DNA of 64,000 bases, taken from positions 15,166,286-15,230,285 of the forward strand of contig CM069603.1 in assembly GCA_035771175.1 (NCBI GenBank). The letters run 5' to 3'. Made by a program: the position numbers and the translations under genes. Shown piece after piece: positions 22,975-34,592 of this stretch (the stretch's first letter is position 1; every line of letters starts with the position of its first letter). The stretch comes from Paratinospora sagittata (taxonomy: Eukaryota; Streptophyta; Magnoliopsida; Ranunculales; Menispermaceae). The notes beneath the pieces are model-generated. The model searched no databases and was not told where the DNA came from. It worked only from the letters and a program-made list of their open reading frames with translations.

Positions 22975-25900
22975 TGTCACACCCCGCCTGGACGCGCCTA
23001 AACCGATGGAACACTCACGGGTGGGGCGCGAATGCATTATAAAAATAACCGAGTGCGCAGGTACACAATTGAGTACAAACCTGATATCATTAATTTCAAA
23101 ATATTTTTTCGTACAAAATATAATTGGGGAAACATCTTCCCAAAATATTCCTATAAATAAACAAGGGGTACAAAATGTGAGCCCAAAAACCTCCACCAAG
23201 CCCACCCTAAATTCTTGAAAAAATGGATAACAAGGGGGAGTTATTACCCAGTGGGTAAAATAGTTCATGAATATGACAATGAACAAAGAAAACTTCATAA
23301 TCAAATATCACACATACACAACATAGCATTATAAACAGTACAACATGTATGTATGCATGACACCGTCTCGTAATGGTTCTGTGATCGTACGTCTCCCTGA
23401 GTTCACGTACAGATATCCATCCCCAGGTAAACCCGGGTTCACATTGTACGTCCCTCCCCAAGGACGTCGCCGTGAGTTCATGTACAGATGTCCCTCCCCA
23501 GGTAATCTCGGGTTGACATTGTACATCCTTCCTCAGGAAGTATCAGGAATAGTGAGAAATTTTTCAATAACTATTTTGTATGTCACAAACCACTTATGTC
23601 CTTAGGTGGTGCTTATGTAGGATGACCATGCATATGCAGGTTCGATCTTTATTAACATTAGACATTGTTTGGCAACGTCTGGTGATTCTTATCAGGGTCG
23701 GCATCACGACGTGCTTTGTTAGGATGTCCAGTATCACTTGTACAAGCAGTTAACTTTCACATGCTACCAACCAGACCAGTCTCCTGCTGAGAGGTGGGAC
23801 ACGAGGTCCCCTTAAATACTAATTTTCTAGAGCAGCATGCTGCCTCCCGTTCACTATTCAAAGTTACTGAGGACAAGACTTAAGTTTGGTTGAGTCAGAT
23901 TGACCACTAATCCGGCGTAGTAACAGTGTAATACATGAACTTCAAATATACAATTGTAGCACCTGTGCCTTTAGGTGACGTCATTTTGACCCATAGTGTA
24001 CCCGTAGAGTACCCGTATACGTATTCGTGTACGTATGTGTATATGTATTTTGATGCTCGAAGCACGTAAGTTCCAGTGTTTTTGCATGATTTTAGGTCAT
24101 AGAAAGTGTGCATGAAGTTTTGGAACCATCGGAGACCCGTTCGACGTCAAAACATGTCGAAAACGGTGTTTTGGATCCAGTGGAGCTCGCTCCACTGAGG
24201 AAGAAATTTCTATTACAAATTACATCAATTGTTTGATCTCCTAGATCCGTGGTCCGATTGAGCTAAAATTTTGTTAGCTAATTCGTATCTGATAGATCTT
24301 CATTATGAACGGTGAAGATCTTGATCGAAGTTACCTACTGTGAGTTATAAGGCTCCACACACTATTTCACAGATTTTCAGATTTTCTTACGCAGTTTTGA
24401 TCAAATAATTGCCCTTGCAATTCCACCGTGGGATTGAGTTGAAAGTTTACCAAAATGTTGGTAACTGACTCATGCAACTTTTGAACGGTTAAGATGTTAA
24501 CTTTGTTGGTAGTTTCCATGAAATTGACTATCTAAGTGAAAGTATTGCAACAGGAAAACTGATTTTTAACAATTTTTGGCAACTTTTAGTTATGTGCCCA
24601 AACACTTCTATATAGGCTATTGACTCGGTTTTTTAAGCTCATTTGCACATTTTGCACTTGAGAAAGAGGGAGAAGAGCTGGAGAAGAGAAAAGGTGAGGA
24701 AATCTAGGGTTTGGAGGTTCTTGCTCAAGAACTCCATGAGGTTTGCATGTTTTCTTTCTTTTCTTCCTTTGATCTCTCTAGTTTAAGCTTCCAAGTTGTA
24801 TTTTGACCTAAGATATGCCATGGATTCTCAATTGAGGATTGTTCCAGACCTAGGGTTCCATTGCATGCACGTTTTTGTGAACCCTACTGTTGATTGGAGG
24901 CCATTGGTGCCATTTTCCCCATTTTCTCTTTTGGATTTGGTGAAACTCTTTGTAAATGGACCTATACCTTGTTCATGGCCTTAGAATTTTTCAGGTTGTT
25001 TGCATGTCACCTATGTTAGACCTATGAACACCAAGAACTGATCCATGCCTTTGGTTAGAGATTTCCATGGTGAAATCTTGGAGTTTAGTTCAAATGGCCT
25101 ACACTTGGATCATTGACTTAGGGCTAGAATTAAGCTTTGCATGTCACTTATGTTGACCTAGTAGCCATGGTGGATGATCCCATGGTGCAAGTTCAGTAAA
25201 TTTTGTGGCTATGTATGGTGGCCTAGTGTAAAATTGGCAATATGGCCTATGTAAGAAAATTTTCAGATTTGGAGCTTTTGATGCTCTTGATATAAAATCT
25301 GAAAAATTATGCAATGTAGGTCTAATTGGACATGATTAGGGTTGTTTGATGATTGAATTCAGTGGGTTCTCATAATGGACACCCTAAGGTTGACTAATTT
25401 TGATCTAGGCTAAGTATTTGACATTTTCATGTACTTTGGCAATTTTGCATGTAATATGGAGATTTTGCCCAAATTGGGACTTTTGACCCAAAGCAAGTCA
25501 ATTTATGAAATTGACTTGGAGATTGTTTAATTGGACCCAAATTGAACAGAATCATGGGTTTAAAATGTTAGAACCTATGTTAAATTGATATGACTTAGTT
25601 CATTTTGATCTTATGTTTTATATTAGCCTAATTGGGGATTTTGACCAAGACTTAGTCAATTGATGAAATTGACTTGATGTATAGTCTAATTGACCCTAAT
25701 TATAATTGAATGTCATGTATATTAGTGGCTGGATCATGGGATCACCCTATTACATTCAATTTAGGTCAATCTTAGTTTAATTGAGTCTAAATGATCAAGT
25801 TGGGCAATATGGAAATTGGCTTAAGGGGGTAATCAATTTAGAATCTAATTGACTTTAGATTGGGTTTGAACATGGGGTTTTGACACACTTTATGACTGAT

Positions 25901-27051
25901 TTTCAGTTGTGTGAACCATGTTATTTCCAGGTCTTGTGATTGATCTTGAACCCGTTTAGTCAATTGGAGAGTTTTGGTGATTGGATTGGCTAGACTGAGC
26001 CAATCAAGAGTGAGTGTTCTTTTACTTTTGGATTATTTGTAGGTGGCATTGTAGTATAGAAATGTTTTAAATGCTTATGTATAATGTTATGCATCGTCTT
26101 ATGTATGACTTGATCCATTATGTTAGCATGCATTTAATCTATTTCGTCATCATGATATTTCAATGATTTATGATCTTATCATGTTTTTATTAAATGCACG
26201 TATATGCCACTTGTAAATGACATTCACTGAGCGGGTTGTAGCTCACACCTCACCTTCTTCTTTCAGGATCTGATAGAAAAGGGAAAGGGAAGGCTTGATT
26301 GCGTAGCGTCCCTTATTTTTGTTTCATGTAGGTGTTGGGATGTGTTGGGTTTGTAGTATTTTGTAATTTGATAATTATGTACACAATAACACCTAGTATA
26401 TGTATAATTAACACATAGTTGGGATGTGTTGGGTTTGTAGTATTTTGTAAACTTTGAAATTTTATATTTGGTAACTTGGAGATGTAATATTTTATTTCAT
26501 TTATGATCATGTTAGATGGATGTTTTTAGGATTGTACTGTATTTGATTTTGGGGATTCGTATATGAGTTGCTAGGCTGACGGGACGCCGGGCGTACCAAC
26601 GGAGGGTATACCCAGAGGTTTTCGTGCCAGTCATGACGTCACGTATAGTGGGTCGTGACATACAGGCATAAGTATGACAAGTATGAACATTATATACAAT
26701 AATGCTGTGTAAATGAATAATAGACAATGATAAATTAATGAAAACTTTAATAAAAGTTATAAGACATGCAAACCTATGTTTCAATCCCCACCTTCAGATA
26801 AAATCGCCTTCAAGAACCGACGCTTCCTCCTGAGCAGAACCGCCTTGCACCTAGAGGAGAGTCTCGATAAGTGGAGAGAGAAAATCACAAAGAGAGTGAT
26901 GAACCAACAAGGAGCAAGAGAGAAGAGAGAGTTGAGTGAAAAAGCAAAGCTGGGGTGGGGGGCACTTCCTATTGTCGAATAAGGAATGCCCGAACCTTTG
27001 GGCTTGAAGTTCCACCTTTTTTTGTTTTTTGTGTAGTTTAGGGGTATTACA
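22975..27051 (-). repeat. Family-A solo LTR with perfect 5-bp duplication
   Basis: tgtcacaccccgcctgg at 22975 and ggggtattaca at 27051, flanked by actaa (22970-22974 and 27052-27056). Minus orientation. Without the nested solo LTR at 23955-26660 its own length is 1371 bp. It carries two units of the internal repeat (about 23385-23545). No coding sequence. Confidence 0.88.
23955..26660 (+). repeat. Solo LTR of a chromovirus related to B
   Basis: Starts TGTAGCACCTGTGCC and ends GGGTCGTGACA, 2706 bp. The flanks give an imperfect duplication (tacaa/tacag). Several segments match the LTRs of chromovirus B, for example ggcaatatggccta with tagtgtaaa around 25215-25250, catgattagggttg, and the cattcact...gctcac...tttcag box at 26223-26265. 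A TGACGTCA octamer lies about 20 bases inside each end (23976-23983, 26634-26641). No ORF of note and no internal domain. Confidence 0.8.
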
Positions 27052-27056
27052 ACTAA

Positions 27057-27476
27057 TCCGGCGTAGTAACAGTGCTACATGGACTCCAAATATAAAGGTA
27101 TAAGTATGTGACAAGTATGAACATTATATACAATAATGCAGTGTAAGTGAATAATAGACATAATGATAAATGAATGAAGATCTTAATAAAAGTCATAAGA
27201 CACGCAAACCTATGTTTCGTTCCCACCTAAAACGTTTTTCCAAAACTGGCGCTTCTTCTTGAGCAGAACCATTTCACACCGCAAAGAGAGTCTCTAAGAT
27301 AGAGTCTCAAAAAGAAAGGGAGAGAGTCTCAAAAGAGAGAAAGAAAGAGTGTCTAGAAGAGGGAGGGTGAGTGAGGAGTAGTGGTGTGAGAAATGAGCGG
27401 GGAGGGGGTCCTTTTATAGAAAAAGACATGCCCAAACGTCCCATTTTTTTTTTTTGTGTAAACGAGGGGTATTACA
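27057..27476 (-). repeat. 5' LTR of A2, outer (U3) part
   Basis: Continuation of the LTR broken at 22974. GA-rich block (27290-27400), TATA-like ttttata near 27414 and the terminal ggggtattaca. The following gtgta (27477-27481) is the target duplication in A1's LTR. Confidence 0.82.
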
Positions 27477-27821
27477 GTGTAAATGAATAATAGACATAAT
27501 GATAAATGGATGAAAACTTTATTAAAAGTCATAAGACAAGTACACCTATGTTTCGTTCCCCACCTTCAGATAATACTTCTTTCCAAAACTGACGCTTCTT
27601 CCCAAGCAGAACCGCTTCGTACCGCAAAGAGAGTCTCAAAAAGAGGAGAGAGAAAATCACAACAAGAGTGATGGAAAACCAAGGCGAAAAAAAGAGAACA
27701 AGTGGGTTGTGGTGTGAAAATGAGGGGGTCGGGGGGAAAAGGGTCCTTTTATAGAAAAAGACATGCCCGAACATTCGGGCAATGAACATTTTTTTTTGGG
27801 GTGTAAACTAGAGGTATTACA
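27477..27821 (-). repeat. 5' LTR of A1, outer (U3) part
   Basis: Continues the LTR interrupted at 9571 and ends gaggtattaca at 27821, next to Helitron sequence. Contains the GA-rich block and a ttttata box near 27748. Confidence 0.8.
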
Positions 27822-29057
27822 AAAAAAAATACACAATTATAGTGGCTAACCTTCATGTATTAATAGCGGTATTGGTTCAACTAATTCGACGTTATCTTGT
27901 TGCTGGTGAAAGTCAGTCTGTGTTATGGTTGTGACAATATCGTCATCTTCGTCTACTATTGTTTGAGACATAATATTTTGCATATGTCTTTCATCTATAT
28001 TTGAGCTCTCCCCCATTACATGATGTGTACCTCCTTGAACGTAGAGTGTATTACCTCCGGAAAAGAAGCTTTGATTGTTAACATTATGTAATCTTCTTTT
28101 TTTTCGTGGTCTACTTTTCACAGTGCTATCCATCTAAAAAAACATATATATTATGATCACATAACTATAGAAGTTGAATATATGGTTATTGATCATTTTC
28201 CAAATAAATACCTACTTATAGTTGAGTCTGCCTAGGATGGGGACAATATCTGTTGAATATGTATAATTTCACATAAATGTAAATCCGTAGTATTAAAGGT
28301 TAGTTTGCTAATTCAACAGGGCACAAAAATACAATTAAAGTAAATAAAATTATTTACATAGACATTTTAAGTAATTAATAAATTTAAATTATTAAACACC
28401 TGATTGGAGAGCCCTCACCAATCGAAAGAAGACAACTTCAATTCGTACGAACACTAAAAATGGGAAATATTCAAATAATAAGTTGTGAAAGAAAGTTAAA
28501 GAATATAGCTTTATCACTAAGCCTTCAGCTACATCAAAAAATAAATGATTTGCAATATGAATTTATGGTTGAAGCTCGTGAAGTTCCATAATTCTAAGTT
28601 AAAAATGGTAGTTGATTAAAAATTATTCACTTATAATAGTTATTGTTTTCTTTTAGTTATTATAACAGTTTACAACCTAAGATGGAGGAAATGCAGTATA
28701 TATAAAGTAACCAGAATCTACAATAATAAGGCGCACATTCAAAAAAAAAATTGATAGAGTGTTGTACACATCATTAATGGAATCTTTAAAGAGACTAATC
28801 TACATTACGCCAATATTATGTAACCTATTATAAACTCCTCTTGCTAGTATATTCAGTAGGAGGTGTAACACTTGATGGATAGGTTAAATTGACCATTCAA
28901 AATATATTTCTTTAATGAACCATAAACAAACTTTTGAATTACAATTAAAGTTTTGAAATTTTGAAGTAGCCCGAAAAATATTATGGTATATATTAGCAAA
29001 TCGAGAAACCCTTATAAAAATTACTATATTATGTTATATATTAGCGAAGATAGAAAA

Positions 29058-29097
<40 letters not shown>

Positions 29098-30654
29098 CCA
29101 TATTTGAAATGTTATCTTACAAACCTAATTGGTTAATATTTTTTTGGATGATTTTTAAATGTGTGTAATTTAGGAGAGTTATTAGAACAATTAACTAACT
29201 AAAATGGAGAAAATTCAATAGATAGAAATAGCACACAACACATGCATGTGTACATATCGGCTATTGGTTTATTTCTAACTATGTTAAATAATTTTTTTTT
29301 TTTTAATTTGAAAAGAAGACGTGAGTATCTCTTCCAGAACCTACAATAATAAGGACAACACTCAACAATGAATGGCAGGGACGCACACAAATTGTTAATA
29401 GAATCTTTAAAAAGACTAATCGACAATACACCAATATTATGCAACATATTTTTAACCTTTCTTGCTAATATATTTGGCACTAGTTGTAACCCTTGGGAAG
29501 AACTGTAGTTGTTACATGGATACGGGTTTTGTAGCAAAAAATATCTGTGCCCAACTTCTTTTGAGCAGTGTATCTATAGTAAATCTATAACCCAATAATC
29601 TTTATCTTTGCTAATGAAGTGGCTCAGATACTTGCAAAGTATTGGATTTAGTACTTCATCGATGTAAACTCCCTTCAATTACCGATGTTGGTATTCTGTA
29701 TGCATACTTTTTAAAACCTTTTCTCATTAGTTGTTACCGAGCTACAAAAGTATACGACAGTAGTAATTATAAAATGAAAAGAATTTTTCCAAGCGCCAAA
29801 CAGTTACATATTTGATTGGGTGAAGAAAACTGGAAAGAACCCACTTTTTGAAAACATATAAATGTTTGAAAAACTAAGAAGTAAATTAAATAGGTTATTA
29901 AAATAAAAAATATCAATATATTCATTTGGTAAATTAAGAACAAACTTTGGACAACTATTAAAAAATGCTTTGTTTATAAGGAAGCAAAAAAATATATTGC
30001 GATATTAGCCAAGTTACTTCCAATAAAAACATTTAATATAAGATTTTTAAATAATTATTATAGAGAAAGAAATTTGATCTACAAATTTTTTTTGATATAT
30101 TCCTTTGATAAACTAAGAACAAACTTTTGAGAACTTTGTAAAATTGTTTTTTTTAAAAGTAGCAAAAAGAAATATAACGCTATGTCAGCAAAGTTATTTC
30201 CCCAAAAAAACATTTAATTTAAGAAATTTTAATCATTATATTTGGTTAGAAATATTATAAATTACTTTTCCTTAAAGTTAAAATTTTGTTTTAAAATGCT
30301 GCTGCGGAAAATAATATTACTACAGTTGGTTCGCCTTTGATTCGTATATATTTTATATATTAAACTGATATAAATAATGTTTTAAACGAAAACCATTCAA
30401 GAAATAAGTTTAATTCAAGAAAACACTAAAAATAATTATTAAACCATAAAATGGTTGGTTATGTTTTGAAGTCACTATTATAGTTATCAATGTCAAATAA
30501 CTAATTTAACTGACTCATTTTTTAGAAAAAAATACTCTAATTTTTTAAATATTTCCAACTTTAAACGAAAAAAAAAAATTCAATATATATTTCTTAAATA
30601 AATTAAGAACAAACATTTGGAGTAAATAGAAAAGGGAGCCGAAGATGGACGCAT
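27822..30654 (-). mobile_element. Helitron 5' fragment, inverted copy
   Basis: About the first 1 kb read from the left (27822-28815) is the reverse complement of 61623-62625, nearly identical. The rest extends upstream of the Rep gene and is AT-rich with no gene. It holds an (AT)n run at 29061-29094, a diverged duplicate of the upstream segment (28680-28880 versus 29310-29500, both with ccaatattatg), and two or more copies of a roughly 200-bp unit (aattaagaacaaact... with gcaaaaa-atat, about 29920-30240). Flanked on both sides by outer edges of family-A LTRs (27821 and 30655). The terminal TC end of the Helitron is not identifiable. Confidence 0.72.
27851..28133 (-). pseudogene. Helitron Rep first exon, inverted copy
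   Basis: Begins MDSTVKSRPRKKRRLHNVN; other segments are SFFSGGNTLYVQGG, NIDERHMQNIMSQ and VELVEPIPLL. Ends at a donor-like GAAG/GTTAGC at 27851. Two residue differences from the plus-strand copy at 62311-62593. The rest of the gene is missing because a family-A LTR begins 30 bases downstream. Confidence 0.68.
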
Positions 30655-30854
30655 TGTAATACCCTCGGTTTAGACAAAAAAAAATTAAAAAAATAAAATA
30701 AAATAATTCGGGCTTGTTCGAGCGTTCGGTCATGAAGCTTGAAGGTTCGAGCATTCCTTTTTTAATAAGAAGCCCCCCCTCCCTTTCATTTTCACACAAC
30801 TCAACTCATCTATCTTCTCTCTTGTGATTTTCTCTTTTTTTTTTTGAGACTCTC
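30655..30854 (+). repeat. Family-A LTR fragment, broken by A3 (resumes 40579)
   Basis: Starts TGTAATACCCTCGG directly after Helitron sequence and runs to gagactctc, where A3 inserted. The next bases of the LTR (ttcgaggtgcaaaacag) are at 40584 after the second target copy ctccc. It ends at 40624, where another LTR start follows. Confidence 0.78.
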
Positions 30855-32220
30855 TGTAATACCCTAGGATTGAACAAAGAAAAAAAAAAAAAAAAAATTG
30901 AACGGGCAGCCCTCCTGAAGGTTCGGACATCCTTTTTTCTGTAAAAAGAGGGCTTCCCCCCCTCATTCTCACACCAATCCAACTCTCTCCTCTTGTTGGA
31001 AAATTCCTCTATTTCTCTTTCTCTCTTTTAAGACTCTCTCCACGAGACTCTTCGCGGTGTAACGCGGTTCTGCCCAGGGAAAGGTGCCAGTTCAAGAATG
31101 AGTTATTATCTGAAGGTGGGGAACGAAATATAGGTTTGCGTGTCTTATAAATTTTATTAAAGTTTACATTCATTTATCATTATATCTACTATTCATTTAC
31201 ACTGCATTATTGCGTATAATGTTCATACCTGTCATACTTATGCCTGTATATTTGGAGTTCATATATTATACTGTTGCGATGCTGGATTAGTGGTCAATCT
31301 GGCTCAACCAGACTTAGTCTTATCCTCAGTAACTTTAAATAGTGAACGGGAGGCAGCGTGTTGCTCTAGACGATTGGTATTTAAGTAGACCTCGTGTCTC
31401 ACCTCTCAAGCTGGAGACTGATCTGGTTGGTTTTATTTGAAAGCTATCAGCTTTTACAAGTAATATTGAATGTCCTAATTGTGCACGTAGTGATACCGAC
31501 CATGATAAGGATCACCAGACGTTGCCAAATCCTGTCTAGTGTTAGTAAAGATCGGACCTGTTCATGCATTGACATCATACATAAGCACCACCTAGGGACG
31601 TATGTGGTTTGTGATCCACAAAATAGTTAGAAGCAGTGCTAACTATTATTGATATTTCTCTGGAGAGGGACGTACAATGAGAACCCGGGTTTACCTGGGA
31701 AGGGACATCTATACGTGAATCCAGGGCGTTGTTCCTGAGGAGGGATGTACAATGTGAACCCGGCTACTCCTGGGAAGGGACATCTGTACGTGAACTCAGG
31801 CGATAATCATGGAACCAATTCGAGACGGTGTCATGCATACATACATGTTGTATTGATTATGATGCTCTGATGTGTATTTATGATATTTGATTATGAAGTT
31901 TGCTTTATTAATTGTCATATTCACGAACTATTTTATCCACTGGGCGTCTAGCTCACCCCGTTGTTATCCAATTTTTCTCAAGAGATTAAGGTGGACTGGG
32001 TGGAGGTTTTTGGGCCTACATTTTGTAACCCTTTCTTTATTCATTGGCGATTTTGGGAGGATGTTCCCTTTTTATTTCATGCACAAAAATATATTCTGAA
32101 ATTAATAAAATTAGACTTGTAAATTATTGTGTTCCTGCGCACTCGGTTATTGTTATAATGTATTCATGCCTCGTCCGTGAGTGTTCCGCCTGTTTAGGCG
32201 CGTCCGGGTGAGGTGTGACA
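30855..32220 (+). repeat. 5' LTR of A3
   Basis: TGTAATACCCTAGG to GAGGTGTGACA, 1366 bp. The U3 poly-A run is followed by a TATA-like tgtaaaaag (about 30940, mutated relative to tataaaaag in the 3' LTR). Two units of the roughly 70-bp internal repeat lie at about 31668-31805. A ccactgggcg...gctcacccc...tttctca box (31938-31980) is shared with other chromovirus LTRs. Confidence 0.88.
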
Positions 32221-32225
32221 TTTAA

Positions 32226-32237
32226 TGGTATTAGAGC
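32226..32237 (+). other. Primer-binding site of A3
   Basis: TGGTATTAGAGC, complementary to the initiator tRNA-Met 3' end with one change, five bases after the LTR. An (AT)n run (about 32292-32317) lies in the leader that follows. Confidence 0.8.
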
Positions 32238-32292
32238 GAAAGGTCCACGGCCCGCCCAAGTCTACCAAATTAGGAGAAGAAATTTTTTTTAG

Positions 32293-32324
<32 letters not shown>

Positions 32325-32491
32325 GAGATATAAATATAACATGTTGCTAATGAAGATTTTGGATTCATGATGGCATAAACATCAAGAGAAAAAAATAGAA
32401 AATATTGTCCAAAGGATAAGGCATAAGTCTTAAAAATATTAGGAATACATTTTGTATATTTTACAAGCTTTATCTTCCTTGCAGAAAGATA

Positions 32492-34087
32492 ATGGCCACA
32501 AGTGAAGGAATGACTTCCTGTAGTCGGGAACTGATTTCCACCAGACTTACGAAACTGTCTAAACGGAAGGATATGACTATGAGAAGTATCGACAATAGAG
32601 ATCTCTGCCTCCTCCTATCCTTCACAAAAAAACTCGCAACGCTAGGGTGGTTGAATATAACAAAAGTTGAGGGTTATGTCTCCTTCAGCTTGATGAAGTC
32701 TTTCTACGAAGCCATGAATTGTGTGGGACTTCAAGAAGATGGGATCAGCCCTGTCTTGGAGACAACGGTTAGGGGAGCAAAGATTTCTATCAACGTCGAA
32801 ATTATTTCTCGACTTTTGGAGATCCCGATTGGAGATAGAATCATTGACCCACACGAACCCCAGACGGTTGCAGAGATCGCAGAATCCAATGAAAAATTGT
32901 TCAATTCCCTCGCCAACAAGTCGTATACCCAAATGACGTATGCCCACCTCCCAAACAATCTCTTTAAACCACCTCTTGTCGGCTTTGGGAAGATCGTATT
33001 CGACAACATCTTGCCGAAAATGGTGACTAGAGGATCTATGACAAGAGCTCAACTTCTCGTGCTATACAACATAGAGAAGGGAATTAAAGTCTCCCTACTT
33101 CACATCATCATCTAGCAAATTTTGCAGGTGATTCAAAATCCTATAAGAAAAGAACTCCTCGGCTACGAAGTCTTGATCATGAGGATGCTATACGAGGCAA
33201 ACGTCAACACTTTTGATGAGTCTTCAAAACAAATCACTAATGCAGTTACAACATCTTCTATCTTCAAAACGTTCGTCTCAAGGGGAGGGGTGACTGATGA
33301 GGAGATATTCGGCTCGACTTCTAGGAAAAATAGCTAAAGAATTAAAGACAACAATGGATATTGTCAACAAAAAAGTCGGCGCAAGATTCCTGTTAGGGAG
33401 TCACCAACAAATGAGCCAAACCAGAACCCAACAACAGACCCTGCCTCGAATAATGGTCAACCCAATCATTTATTCTCTGAGGATGATTTTTTTGCCAACC
33501 TGGGTCAACATCAAACAAGTCAGGATGGACAGGGAATTCCTGCGAATCTACCTTCCTGGAATCTCCCAAGCCAAGGTAATACGACATACCAAAAGTTTCC
33601 AACTCCTGAGGTATCGTATCAGCCAATGCCACAAGTTCCTGTGAACCAACGACAACCAAATTGTGTGGCCCCAAACTTCAAAAGACAGGATATCCCAATG
33701 AGTCCATTGTTTCAAAACTTTTTGACTCAAGCATATCCAAACATCTAAGAGCTTCCAGTTAGGGAATTCCCGTATAGTCAAACCAATTACCATCTACCTA
33801 CGAGTCAACCATATGGCCAATACTTTCCATCAATGCCTACAGCCTACCCTCAACCTATGGGACAGTCAACCTATCAACCATCGATGGGGCAATCGACTAA
33901 CCCATTCAAGCAATTAAATGTTATTGTATCTAGTATTGCTCAAATGGAGGAGACTCAAAATATTTTGTTAACACGTATGCAAAACGTCGAAGAACATCGC
34001 GCAACTTCTCAACGTTCTTCTAGTAGTCTTTCTGTACGTAGCAGGAGGTCTAGGAGGAGCGGTAGTAGACAGAAAAATCAAGAATGA
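32492..34087 (+). pseudogene. ORF1 of A3 (extra ORF upstream of gag), near-complete frame
   Basis: One frame of about 531 codons from MATSEGMTS to RQKNQE, with only three stops (CAG/CAA-like codon to TAG after SLLHIII, TAA after TSRKNS, TAA after AYPNI). Residues 1-210: globular part with LGWLNITKVEGYVSFSLMKS, VRGAKISINVEIISRLLEIP, MVTRGSMTRAQLLVLYNIEK. Residues 210-280: RKELLGYEVLIMRMLYEANV and RGGVTDEEIFG. Residues 290-460: Pro/Gln-rich, with MGQSTYQPSMGQSTNPF. Residues 460-531: a short helical stretch and SSSLSVRSRRSRRSGS. The N-terminal part resembles Transposase_32, seen in proteins of large plant retrotransposons. Function unknown; RNA or capsid interaction of the basic tail is only a guess. 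Confidence 0.7.
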
Positions 34088-34180
34088 TTATTGACATTGT
34101 AACTATTGTTTAAATGAATGAAATGTTTTGTTTAAGATTATCTTTGGTGGGCCGACTTACAACCATTCTTTCTTTTGTAT

Positions 34181-34410
34181 CACTAACTTTGGAGTGGTAT
34201 GGGACACAACAAAATTGGAAGATACTAAATAAAATGTGGAAGTAAGAAAATGCACGACCTTGTATAAAAAGAAACATCTGGGGAAAGCTGAATTACTAAC
34301 ATTATCACCAAGTTTAAACGGTATGGGACGAGTAAACTTAGACGATACTATTAGTTGAAACCCTTATTACCAAATTTATGTGGTATGAGACACACGAATT
34401 TGGATAATAG
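34181..34410 (+). other. Triple GTATGGGAC repeat module (A3)
   Basis: Units at 34181-34227, 34305-34350 and 34365-34410. The core gtatgggac (gtatgagac in the third) lies at 34197, 34321 and 34383, between partly complementary arms: aagttta/taaactt in unit 2 and caaatt/aatttg in unit 3. No ORF in 34088-34620. Confidence 0.55.
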
Positions 34411-34592
34411 TCGAAAAGACTAAGCGAAAGAGTTTGAATACATAAGATTGCGATGAAACGTTAGATTATGATATTTATCGAGTAAAATCTTAGAACCTTT
34501 ATGACTCGTATGAATTTTCAAAAAAATATATATGTATGTTCACAAAAACCAGAACCAAAACATTTGAAATACTTGCAAAATTTTATACTTAT

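Larger units (their letters stand above)
9572..27476 (-). mobile_element. Family A element A2, with both LTRs, itself multiply interrupted
   Basis: 3' LTR 9572-10914, internal region 10915-22091, 5' LTR 22092-22974 plus 27057-27476. Inserts: copia solo LTR at 14791-17086 inside RT, and a family-A solo LTR (22975-27051, itself interrupted) inside the 5' LTR. It carries ORF1, gag, protease, RT, RNase H, integrase and ORF3, all with stops or frameshifts. A 537-bp segment covering the end of pol and the start of ORF3 is present three times in tandem. It sits inside the 5' LTR of A1. Confidence 0.85.
1256..27821 (-). mobile_element. Family A Ty3/gypsy element A1 (interrupted, truncated)
   Basis: Minus-strand LTR retrotransposon. 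From the 5' LTR at the right: LTR (27477-27821 plus 9371-9571), PBS, ORF1, gag, protease, start of RT, integrase, partial ORF3. It is interrupted by element A2 (9572-27476) inside its 5' LTR and by a copia solo LTR (4226-6261) inside gag. RT from about the FVRK motif, RNase H and the spacer are missing: the junction near 2866-2873 joins the integrase zinc-binding region to the RT N-terminus through a short T-run homology. The 3' end is lost to the Athila-like LTR at 1255. Its right edge borders Helitron sequence. Confidence 0.8.

Noticed and set aside
23329..23605. Frames with YNVNPRLPGEG-type repeats on both strands
   Set aside because: They lie across the roughly 70-bp LTR repeat; no coding signal beyond it.
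24796..24984. 62-codon plus-strand frame inside the B-related solo LTR
   Set aside because: Not conserved in the related LTRs of chromovirus B and no recognisable motif.
29061..29094. (AT)n run as an origin or regulatory site
   Set aside because: Simple dinucleotide repeat in AT-rich Helitron flank; nothing else supports a function.
31394..31630. 78-codon frame seen in both LTRs of A3
   Set aside because: Present because the two LTRs are copies; not open in other family-A LTRs.
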